This document shows, piece by piece, positions 10,876-20,100 of a stretch of 64,000 nt of DNA (positions are counted from its first letter, which is position 1; each line of letters begins with the position of its first letter). Both the position numbers and the translations under genes were made by a program. The stretch covers positions 416,060-480,059 of the forward strand of contig WNYE01000015.1 of assembly GCA_021396245.1 (NCBI GenBank), in the 5' to 3' direction. Source of the DNA: Sporothrix humicola. Its lineage: Eukaryota > Ascomycota > Sordariomycetes > Ophiostomatales > Ophiostomataceae. The notes under the pieces were generated by a model. The model was not told where the DNA came from. It did not search any database and saw only the letters and a program-made list of their open reading frames with translations.

Positions 10876-11274
10876 GAGAGCCTGTGATGGTCCCCACTGA
10901 ACATTCTTTGACCCCCTCCATTAGAAACATACAAAAACCACACTTACACCTTACACACACTTCGCCACTCTTTACCCACTCCACTCCGGGGTTCTACCTG
11001 TTATTCGACACTCTCCTTCATCTCCTGACTCTTGTTACGATTTTCTTTTTGTCATTTTTTGAGATATCCCCAAAATTCTGTACAATACTTTTGCCATTTT
11101 CTTCTCATTTCATAGCTGTTTGCAGCACATTTGCACAAGTAGCGCCTCTTGGTTTCTCTATCTCGTCTCATGATATTGGATATATGAGAGTGAAAACATT
11201 AAAATAGAATTACATGAACTTTTTATCATTACTTCCCGTCTTCGTATCATTCATGATTTGTCTCAACCTCCCCC
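10876..11274. terminator. Convergent 3' region of the hydrolase and NSE4
   Basis: 399 bp between two converging stop codons. It is T-rich on the plus strand (ttttctttttgtcatttttt near 11041) with AT-rich stretches on both sides, consistent with overlapping terminators. No gene is visible. Confidence 0.5.
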
Positions 11275-13005
11275 CTATGTAAACCAAGCCTGCCCACTTG
11301 GATGTACTGGCGCGGCCGACTCGCGGTGCTCGATCATGGGTTTGGTAATGTTGAACAGCTCGATCATCTCCTTCCACATGGCCATATCGATGGCTAGAAT
11401 CAGCTGGTGCCGCTGTGTGTCTTCCGTCTCGCCGCCGCCACCGTTCTGCTCAGCCTCTTCATTCGAGTTTCGGCCCTTCTTGTTCCTCCGCCGCCCACCG
11501 CCAGCCCCACTTTGTCCACCATTTCCGTCTTCTCCATTGATTGCCTGCACACGCTCACCACCACCATCCTCGGCCTCGGTCGGAAAGATGGAAGGCAAGC
11601 CCGTATGGTCGTATGCCAAGCCTGCACGGCCGTCGCGCACAAGGAAAGAAATATAGAACAGGTTCTCAACCGTCTGGGAGAACGACAGCGGGTTGACGGC
11701 GAACCGGATCAGGTCCACGCCGCCGTTGCTGTGGATGCCGACCTGCTCGAGAAGCTGCTGCATGGCTGCGGCCGTTGCACTGCCATCGCCGTCCTCGTTG
11801 TCGTCGTCCAGACCAGCTTCTTGGATTCGCCTGACAAGAACCGATCCTCTTGCCACAGCCCTCCGTAGCTGCTGTAGAATGTCGGTGGCCAAGGTCGTTA
11901 GGATGTTGTCGCTCTTTTTCGTGGCGGCCAGCTCATCCGCCCGCAGCACTTGGGGCCGTACTTCGCGCAGTTCCGCGAGCCGAAGGGCCGCTGTGCGTTT
12001 GCGCTGGACGCGCGCCTTTTCGTCGCCGGCGGGTGGCATCCGCGGCAAGAACCGGGCGAGGGCGGGCCGTCTTGTGCGCGGCAGACACGCATACCGACCA
12101 AAATGGTCCCAGTCCAGGTTCTCCCAGACGCCGCGGCCGTTGTGCCGGCCAGCACCCCCTTCCTCGTCATCATCGCCCTCTGCATCCTCCTCGTCGCCGC
12201 TGCTGCCGCTGTCGTCGCTTAGATCGGCCAGCTCCGCCATAACGGCCTCAGCACCTGTCGCCGCTGCCTTTTCTGCTGCGGCCGCGCGCGCTGCCGACCG
12301 TGCCGCTGCTCTTGTGGCCTGGGCCCGTGCCCGTGCATCCCGAATCGCCCGCCGCTGGCCGTCGTCGGCGTGTGCCAGCGCCTCGCCGCGTCTCCGTTTG
12401 CGCTGGGAGCGCGACAGCTCCCGCGCGTGCATGTTTTTGATTCCGCGGCCCAGCCGCATGTAGTCCTGCACGCGCGCCGCAAAGTCTTCCAGGTCGATGC
12501 CCGTGTGGTCTTGCCGCTCCGACAGAAAGTTGGTTGTCCTCTTGAAGGCCAGTTCCGACACCCGCAGGACCAGCGTCGCATCAATCGTGGCCTCCGTCGT
12601 CTGCCGCGTCTGCTTGAGGAGCGCCGTCGACTCGTCGAGCAGATCGTGCACGGCCCGCGAGTCCTTTTCGAAAAATTCGGCCTGGTCGGTCGTCGTCTGC
12701 TTGATGAGCCCGCGCATCTCGCGCTGCAGCATGCGGCGGTGCGCGGCGGCCGCGTGGGCGTCCGTGTCGTCGTCGTAGCCGACCTCGTCCCAGTTGACAT
12801 CCTCGGCTTGCGACAGGGAAATGTCGACCGTGGCGGCTCGTGCTGAGCGGGGCTCTGTGCGGTCGACACGGTCGGGATGCTCATTCTCTTTTCTTCGGCT
12901 TCCACTGCCACTGCCACTGCCACTTGCCGTCCCGTTTCTGCTCCGGTGAGCCATATTTCGAGAACTTGGCGTTGCGGCCGCCGTGCTTGACCGTCGTGAA
13001 GACAT
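11275..13005 (-). CDS. NSE4: Nse4, kleisin subunit of the Smc5/6 complex
   Basis: Single exon, 576 residues, starting at the ATG at 13005 (MSSRRSSTAAATPSSRN). The N-terminus is Ser/Arg-rich and disordered. Residues of about 90-200 hold the Nse4 N-terminal helical region (MLQREMRGLIKQTTTDQAEF, STALLKQTRQTTEATIDATL, VSELAFKRTTNFLSERQDHT). The middle has a basic/Ala-rich segment and an acidic run (DSGSSGDEEDAEGDDDEEGG). The diagnostic C-terminal winged-helix motif is at about residues 438-460 (NPLSFSQTVENLFYISFLVR), followed by a Gly/Asn/Lys insert and HQLILAIDMAMWKEMIELFN. In the family Nse4 bridges the Smc5 and Smc6 heads with Nse1 and Nse3 and is needed for DNA repair and chromosome segregation. 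The open frame continues upstream to 13284, but that part is promoter-like. It is divergent from VPS34. Confidence 0.9.
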   Translation of the reverse strand: MSSRRSSTAAATPSSRNMAHRSRNGTASGSGSGSGSRRKENEHPDRVDRTEPRSARAATVDISLSQAEDVNWDEVGYDDDTDAHAAAAHRRMLQREMRGLIKQTTTDQAEFFEKDSRAVHDLLDESTALLKQTRQTTEATIDATLVLRVSELAFKRTTNFLSERQDHTGIDLEDFAARVQDYMRLGRGIKNMHARELSRSQRKRRRGEALAHADDGQRRAIRDARARAQATRAAARSAARAAAAEKAAATGAEAVMAELADLSDDSGSSGDEEDAEGDDDEEGGAGRHNGRGVWENLDWDHFGRYACLPRTRRPALARFLPRMPPAGDEKARVQRKRTAALRLAELREVRPQVLRADELAATKKSDNILTTLATDILQQLRRAVARGSVLVRRIQEAGLDDDNEDGDGSATAAAMQQLLEQVGIHSNGGVDLIRFAVNPLSFSQTVENLFYISFLVRDGRAGLAYDHTGLPSIFPTEAEDGGGERVQAINGEDGNGGQSGAGGGRRRNKKGRNSNEEAEQNGGGGETEDTQRHQLILAIDMAMWKEMIELFNITKPMIEHRESAAPVHPSGQAWFT

Positions 13006-13578
13006 GTTGTGTGAGGGCTGGGTGTTGGAATGAAATAAATGCTTTCGTTCAATTGATTTCGTATTTATACAACCGTGTTGACTGGCCACTGGCTCGTGGC
13101 CTGGATTCGTCCACCTGTCGTGGCTTTCGTCGTGGTTGTGAATTTGAAAATTAATGTGTTGTTGAATATTTGGTGATGCGACGCGTAAAGAGGCACTAAA
13201 GATAATTACAGCGCGACTTGAACATCTCTCCCCCGCGTGTGTGCACCTAAACTGCTCCTGGTGCACGTTGCACTGGTGGGGCATTTCATCCGATTACATA
13301 ATTCTGCTAGAACTCGCATTATCGATAAGCAGCTCACACTGGCAAGTGCCCGCCACCAAAGATAGCTCCGCGCCTTCCTTCCAGCGCACTTGCTGCCTGT
13401 CACCACCACTGACACTATCCAAGCTCCAGCCTCGCATCTTTCTACCGACTTCCTTCCTTCAATTCACACAACAAGGCAGATCAACAAATTGACGCCGGCA
13501 TCGAGTACACAACATCGTCAAAGGGCACACAGCCATTCAACATTCTTTCCCCAATCTCTCCTTGCCCCACCAGCCCCC
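13006..13578. promoter_or_regulatory. Bidirectional promoter between NSE4 and VPS34
   Basis: 573 bp between two divergent start codons. A perfect 8-bp palindrome TATCGATA lies at 13320-13327 near the middle, and the final 150 bp before VPS34 are C/A-rich leader. No additional gene is supported. Confidence 0.6.
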
Positions 13579-16509
13579 ATGGAGCCCTTTTCGTTTGCCA
13601 GCTCCGAGGCGCTGGACCTCCAAGTCAGCATCCGCATCGTCAGCCTCGAGGGCGACGAGACGCCCTTTCTCGACTCGACCTTGATCAAAAACCCAGATAT
13701 TCGGCATGTCGGCTCTAACACGAGCGTCAGCTCCGACCTCTATGCGACCGCGCAGGTCTGGGCCGGCTCGAAGCCACTGACCGTCCCCGTGCAGACCGCA
13801 TACCGGCCCTTCAAGTCGGATCGCAAATGGAACGAGTGGCTGCGGCTGCCGATTCGATACTCGGGGTTGCCGGCGAACGCGGTCGTTGCGGTGACTGTGT
13901 GGGACATTTCACCGGCGGAGGCGACAGGGGCAAAGGGGGCTCCTCGTGGGCGCGCCGTGCCGTTCGGCGGCACGACCATCCCGCTGTTCGACAAGGACAA
14001 CCAGCTGCACAAGGGCAGATACAAGTGTTCAGTGCACCGCCTTGAAATGGCCGACGGATATGATAATACGACAACGCCGGCGTTTCCCGATAAGACGACA
14101 AGGCGACGGAAGAAGAAGGTCGGCAAGGGTGACGATGAGACACTACACGACAACAACGACGACGAAGAGGAAGATGACGAAATGGTCGACGGAGATGACG
14201 GCGACGACGAACCACCACGAAACGCCGACGAGGTCGAGATTGAGCGGATGGACCGGCTGTTCAAGAAGCACGAGATGGGCGAGATCCCGCGAGTCGAGTG
14301 GCTGGACCAGCTCGTCTTTAGAAGATTCGAGAAACGTGTTGAGAAAAGTGCAGCATCGTCTCTCAAAGTGAAGCAGGCCTACACGGGAGGAGCAGCGACA
14401 GAGGGCGACGAAAAGAGCCAGACAAACGGCGCCAACCGTAGGCCGGGCCCGTCTCGCTTCTTGCTGAATGTGGAGTTCCCCCGCTTCGACTTCCCTGTCA
14501 TCTTTGTCGACCACGAATACCCGCCACCGCCCATCTCTTCCCTCCAGAACCTGTCGGCCTCACAGTCGGGCATCGTCCTCAAGCCGCCACCCGAAGTCCA
14601 CCTGGGGCCAGGCATCGACGGTGCCGTTGGCGACTCTGCTCATGGGGGCCGCCTTGTTCGAGTCTATGACCCAGAAGTCGGCGCGCGCGACAACCCGGCC
14701 GAGAGCAAACACCGCCGCCTCGTCCGCAGCCAGCACCGCCACGGCACGCTCGACAAGGACCTCAAGCCCAACGCCAAGGTGCGCGATGAGCTCAACGTGA
14801 TCACGTCCTACCCGCCGACCCAGGCACTCTCGTCCGAGGAAAAGGACCTCGTGTGGAAGTTCCGGTACCACTTGACGCGCGAGAAAAAGGCCGTCACCAA
14901 GTTTGTCAAGTCGGTCAACTGGCAGGACACGGCCGAGGCGAAGCAGGCGGTGCAGGTGCTAGGGCGGTGGACCAACATTGACGTCGACGACGCTCTGGAG
15001 TTGTTGGGCCCAACCTTTGACCACCGCGCCGTGCGCGCTTACGCCGTCGAGCGACTGCGCAAGTCGGGCGACAGCGAGCTGTTGCTGTATTTGTTGCAGC
15101 TGGTGCAGGCGCTCAAGTTTGAACATATCTCTACGACGGAGGCGGAGGCGGCTGCTGCTGCTGAGCGGGACGCCGACGACGCCATGAATGGCGGATCCGG
15201 GACCGACCGGCGCGAAGCCGAGCTGGCTGCCGCCACGGCAACAACCATCCACGACTCGTCCTTGGCACGCTTCCTGATTACACGCGCCGCCGGCAACCTG
15301 ATGCTCGGCAACTACTTTTACTGGTACCTCATGGTCGAGTGCGACGACCACAGCGCCGAGCAGTCGGCCGAGTACCGCGCCGTGTACCGCAAAGTCGCCT
15401 ACGATTTCATGGCCGAGCTCGAGCAACGACCGGGCGGCTCCGAGACACGAAAAACACTCAGAAGACAGGCCGAGTGGGTGGCCGTCATGGCCAAGATTGC
15501 CGGCGAGGTCAAGGAGGCGCACGAGTCGATTGCACGGCGTGTCGAGCGCGTCCGCCACTTTGTCCAAGACCCCAAGAACGAACTGGTCACCATTGATCCG
15601 CCACTCCCTCTTCCCTTAGATCCTGCAGTCGAGATTTCTGGTGTCACCGCCGACGACGTTGCCGTCTTCAAGTCGTCGCTGCACCCGATCAAGGTCTCGT
15701 TCAAGGACACGCAGGGCCGCAAGTACCCGATCCTGTTCAAGATGGGCGACGATCTGCGGCAGGACCAGCTGGTTATCCAGATCATTACACTGATGGACCA
15801 GCTGCTGCAAAAGGAGAATCTCGACCTGAAGCTAACGCCGTACAAGATCCTGGCCACAAGCAACCGCATGGGCCTGACCCAGTTCGTGCCGTCTGTCAGC
15901 TTCCAGAGCCTGGCCGCCCGCTACAAGGGCGCGCCCAATGCCGCCCTCGCCTATTTGCGGCAAAACAACCCCGACGCCAATGCGCCTTTGGGATTGAGGA
16001 GAGAAACGCTGGATACGTTTGTCAAGTCCTGCGCGGGCTACTGTGTCGTCACCTACATTCTGGGCGTCGGCGACCGCCACTTGGACAATTTGCTGCTGGC
16101 CCCCGACGGCCACTTTTTCCACGCCGATTTCGGCTTCATCCTGGGCCGCGACCCCAAACCCTTTGCGCCGGCCATGAAGCTCAGCAAAGAAATGGTCGAG
16201 GCCATGGGCGGCAGCAACTCGGAGCACTACCGCCAGTTCAAGCAGTACTGCTTCCTGGCGTACACGGCGCTGCGCAAGTCGAGCAACCTGATTCTGAATC
16301 TGTTTAGTCTGATGGTCGACGCCAACATCCCCGACATCCTGTGGGAGCCCGACAAGACGGTCCTCAAAGTCCAGGAGCGCTTCCACCTCGAGCTCAACGA
16401 AGAGGACGCCATCCGCCACTTTGAGCGCGTCATCGACGACAACCTCAATGCCATTGTGCCCGTCGTCATTGACCGGCTGCACGAATTTGTGCAGGCATTT
16501 AGGGCGTAA
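13579..16509 (+). CDS. VPS34: Vps34, class III phosphatidylinositol 3-kinase
   Basis: Single exon, 976 residues, starting MEPFSFASSEALDLQVSIRI. A C2 domain (about residues 10-340) includes KWNEWLRLPIRYSGLPANAV; it contains a basic then very acidic insert (about residues 174-215) before the conserved ERMDRLFKKHEMGEIPRVEW. The helical PIK domain (about 400-640) has DLVWKFRYHLTREKKAVTKF and WTNIDVDDALELLGPTFDHR. The kinase domain (about 700-976) has GDDLRQDQ (723-730), the catalytic loop GVGDRHLDN (Asp832) and DFGFILGRDPKPF (Asp850), with the short Vps34-type C-terminus IVPVVIDRLHEFVQAFRA. In the family it makes PI3P for endosomal sorting and autophagy together with Vps15 and Vps30/Atg6. No catalytic residue looks altered. 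An upstream extension of the frame is promoter-like and was rejected. Confidence 0.97.
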   Translation: MEPFSFASSEALDLQVSIRIVSLEGDETPFLDSTLIKNPDIRHVGSNTSVSSDLYATAQVWAGSKPLTVPVQTAYRPFKSDRKWNEWLRLPIRYSGLPANAVVAVTVWDISPAEATGAKGAPRGRAVPFGGTTIPLFDKDNQLHKGRYKCSVHRLEMADGYDNTTTPAFPDKTTRRRKKKVGKGDDETLHDNNDDEEEDDEMVDGDDGDDEPPRNADEVEIERMDRLFKKHEMGEIPRVEWLDQLVFRRFEKRVEKSAASSLKVKQAYTGGAATEGDEKSQTNGANRRPGPSRFLLNVEFPRFDFPVIFVDHEYPPPPISSLQNLSASQSGIVLKPPPEVHLGPGIDGAVGDSAHGGRLVRVYDPEVGARDNPAESKHRRLVRSQHRHGTLDKDLKPNAKVRDELNVITSYPPTQALSSEEKDLVWKFRYHLTREKKAVTKFVKSVNWQDTAEAKQAVQVLGRWTNIDVDDALELLGPTFDHRAVRAYAVERLRKSGDSELLLYLLQLVQALKFEHISTTEAEAAAAAERDADDAMNGGSGTDRREAELAAATATTIHDSSLARFLITRAAGNLMLGNYFYWYLMVECDDHSAEQSAEYRAVYRKVAYDFMAELEQRPGGSETRKTLRRQAEWVAVMAKIAGEVKEAHESIARRVERVRHFVQDPKNELVTIDPPLPLPLDPAVEISGVTADDVAVFKSSLHPIKVSFKDTQGRKYPILFKMGDDLRQDQLVIQIITLMDQLLQKENLDLKLTPYKILATSNRMGLTQFVPSVSFQSLAARYKGAPNAALAYLRQNNPDANAPLGLRRETLDTFVKSCAGYCVVTYILGVGDRHLDNLLLAPDGHFFHADFGFILGRDPKPFAPAMKLSKEMVEAMGGSNSEHYRQFKQYCFLAYTALRKSSNLILNLFSLMVDANIPDILWEPDKTVLKVQERFHLELNEEDAIRHFERVIDDNLNAIVPVVIDRLHEFVQAFRA

Positions 16510-17110
16510 GTCTGTCACAAGACAAAACACACAGCTTTTTTGGAGTATTTTTATTTTATTTTACAGAGGACGACGTACTCGCATTGCATGATAGATAGGA
16601 CCATACACAATGTTACGATGTTATGACTCGTACAAAGGCCATTCAATTTTGGTGCCTGTTTTTTAAAAAGTGAAATCAAAGATGTATCATTGCGTGGGCT
16701 ATTTTGTGGGAATATCGAGGCTGAAACAGAAAAACAGGAACCAGAAAACAGAGCGAACAAAACCAAATGCTGTCTTGAGACAGAAATGATGCGCAAAAAT
16801 TGATGTCGTAAGCGGCCGTTCTCTTTTTCGTTTCCATCATATACACTCTGGTTTCCTCCTCGTCCACGAGCACGTCGTGTGTACATGATACCCATTACAT
16901 CGTAGTATAATATAAAGTATAAAGATCAAAATGGCAAAACAAAAAACGCTCTATGACGTGGGGAGAAAGCCTCCCAGACGTCCGGAAATAGGCAACAGGT
17001 ATGAATATGAACAGGTATAAACAGGTATAAACAGAAAAAGCAAACGCAATATATGCTATTAAAAATGGTCAATAAATCGAATCAAAATGGAGCCAGCCGC
17101 CGATTCTTCC
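16510..17110. terminator. Convergent 3' region of VPS34 and the fasciclin gene
   Basis: 601 bp between two converging stop codons. It is AT-rich (ttttattttattttac near 16548; attataatat-like sequence near 16905) and contains a 9-bp direct repeat (aacaggtat, three copies from about 16994 to 17030). No gene is visible. Confidence 0.5.
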
Positions 17111-20100
17111 TTAGAAGACGACGCTGAAGAGGATGGCGGATACGGCCACGGTGACGGCCAGGCCCGTGTTGGCGCCGTGCTGCAGCGACCAGCCAGCAGC
17201 AGAGGATGCCGAGGCCACAAGCATGTCGTCGACAACGTGGGCAACACCGTTGGTCAGGACAATGTTGGAAGTGGTGATGAGGACGCCGTTGACATAGTAG
17301 TTGTTGTTGCCGTCGACGGTGATGGTCAGCTTCTTGCCGTTCTTGGTGGTCAGGACCTGGCCGTCGGCAAGGTTCGGCAGGTAGCCAACGGTCTCGTTGT
17401 CGCCGGCAATGATGACGTGATCCTCAACGAGGTTGGCAATCTCGTCGGCCGACAGAGTGGCCGAAAGCTGGGCCGACTGGACGGCAGCGTTGTTGGGCAC
17501 AAAGATGGTGATGGAGGTGGAGTTGTCCAGCGTCTCCGTGAGGTCGGCCGTGTCGACGAGGTTGGCAAAGTTGGTGTAGCCCAGGATCTCTTCCGTCTCG
17601 GACAGCGAGGCCGGGATGGTGAAGAAGCCGTCGAGCACCTGGATGACACCGCCCTTGTAGTAAATGTCCGGGTTGTAGAGGGAGACGGACTCGCCGAGAC
17701 CCGAGTAGAGGGTGACTTGGGCGTTGGACGAGGAGGTGTTGGTGCTGACGGAGCCGTTGTCACGGGCGGCCAGCTGGTTCTTGGAGTTGATGCGGCGATA
17801 ATCAGACACGACTACCTGGGTCGAGCCATGAAGGTTGGCAGCAGCATCATTCGTAGAGATCGTGGCGCCCGGAATAGCACGGAGGTGTGCCAGAGACGTC
17901 TCCTGCTTGCCAGCGGCCAGCTGAGCTCTCTGCACATCGGCAGGAGACAGAGTGCGGCGGCGCAAATTGACAGCCGGAGTTTGCGAGGTGGGCATGGTGC
18001 CGTTGAAGTACTTGTCACCGACAGCAAAGATGGTCTGGACGGAAGCAGAGCTGTACAGAGCCCAAACATCGGGGTCAGACTTGAGGAAGTCGAGGAAGTT
18101 ACCGCAGCCAGCAAACTTGAGAGCGTCATCCAGAGAAGCGGCCGTGGAGAGAGTGGCTGCACCACCGCCACCTGAGCCCGAACCGGAGCCGGAGCCGGAT
18201 CCCGAGCCGGAACCACTACCAGAGCCAGATCCGCTACCCGAACCAGAGCCAGAGCCGGAGCCAGATCCAGATCCACTACCTGAGCCAGAGCCGGAGCCTG
18301 AACCTGAACCAGAGCCCGAACCTGACCCACTGCCAGAACCACTGCCGGAACCATCACCAGAACCGCTGCCGGAGCCACTTCCGGAACCATCGCCAGAGCC
18401 ATCAGAGCTACCACCAGAGCTGCCGCCGGAGTCACCGCCAGTGCTGCCGCCAGTGCTGCCGCCAGTGCTGCTACCATCGGTGCCAGCGTTGTTGCTTGCA
18501 CCTGTCGAGCCAGCGGCCGAGTTGGCGGCAGCATTCGAGGCAGCAGCAGCCGCCGCATCAGCAGCCGAAGCCGCCGCCGCCGCACTAGACGCCGCGGCAG
18601 CTGCAGCAGCGGCGGCAGATGTCGGGTCAGAGGTAGCAGCGGCGGCGGCGGCCGACGAAGCGACCGAGGCCTGAGAAGCGGCATCGGAAGCGGCAGATGC
18701 AGCGGCAGAGGCAGCCGAGGAAGCAGCCGCAGCCGCGCTGGTGTTGGTACCAGTGGCGGCAGCGCTCGCAGCACTTGAAGCTTGCGAAGCAGCCTGAGAC
18801 GCCTGGGAAGCGTTGGAGGCGGCCTGCGAAGCGGCGGAAGTAGGGTTAGTAGCAGCTGCCGGTGTTGAGTTGGGGCTGGTGTTGGGAGTGGTGTTGGGAG
18901 AGGTGTTGGGAGAAGTATTAGGGGTGGTGTTTGGCGACGTGTTCGGGGTAGTGTTGGGGGTTGTGTTTGGAGTAGTGTCCGGCGTGGTATTGGGAGTGGT
19001 GTTGGGAGTGGTGTTGGGAGTGGTGTTCGGGGTAGTGTTAGGAGTCGTGTCGGGGCTTGTCGTCTCGTTCGGAGTAGTCGGGTTGGGAGACGTCGTAGGG
19101 TTAGGAGACGTCGTAGGGTTAGGAGATGTGGTGGGATTAGGAGACGTCGTAGGGTTGGGAGAAGTTGTGGGATTAGGAGACGTCGTAGGATTGGGAGATG
19201 TGGTCGGGTTAGGAGATGTAGTAGGGTTTGGTGAAGTTGTAGGGTTGGGGGACGTCGTTGGGTTTGGCGAAGTAGTCGGGTTGGGAGATGTAGTCGGGTT
19301 CGGCGACGTCGTGGGATTAGGCGACGTTGTCGGGTTTGGGGATGTTGTTGGGTTGGGAGAGGTAGTCGGCTGAGGAGTCGTGCTAGTCTCCGGGGTAGAT
19401 GTGGTCTGAGGAGTGGGAGAAGTCTCAGGGGTCGACGTCGTCTGTGGTGTCGAGGTAGTTTGAGGAGTCGATGTCGTCTGAGGAGTAGACTCCGTCTGGG
19501 GAGTGGACGTTGTCTGGGGAGTAGACGTTGTTTGAGGAGTGGACGTTGTTTGAGGAGTAGACGTCGTCTGAGGAGTAGAAGTTGTCTGGGGAGTTGAAGT
19601 CGTCTCAGGGGTCGACGTTTCGGGAGTCGACGTTGTCGGGTTTCCGATAATAGGCGGCGAGCTCTGCTCCTGTTCAGATGACGAGGCAGAGGTACCAGTA
19701 GACGTCGTCTGGTTGGTAGTACTGCTCGTTGTCGTCAGAGTGCTGGTGATACACTGGGAAGACACCATGGAGATATACGTGGTATACGAGGAAGACACCA
19801 CGACCGTCAAGTTGCTCTCACACTGGTAGGCGGTGCTAAACGATGTGACGGTGGTCACAGGCTCAGTCACGATCTGTGTATGGAGTGACAGAGAAGAGAA
19901 TGACACTGAGCTCTGAGTACTGACGGGAGAAGAGCCAGTCTGGGGTCCTTCAGGAGTCGAGGAAGTCTGAGGACCAACCGACGACTGAGGGCCGACCTGT
20001 GTCGACGAAGTCTGAGGGCCAATCTGAGTTGACGAGGTCTGAGGACCGACCTGAGTCGACGAGGTCTGAGGGCCAACCTGAGTTGAAGAAGTCTGAGGAC

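Noticed and set aside
13390..13578. N-terminal extension of VPS34
   Set aside because: The extra 63 residues are low-complexity and read through the promoter; the ATG at 13579 begins the family-like N-terminus.
17087..18175. 362-residue plus-strand frame at the end of the fasciclin gene
   Set aside because: Antisense of the FAS1 domains and repeats; the minus-strand frame has recognisable FAS1 motifs.
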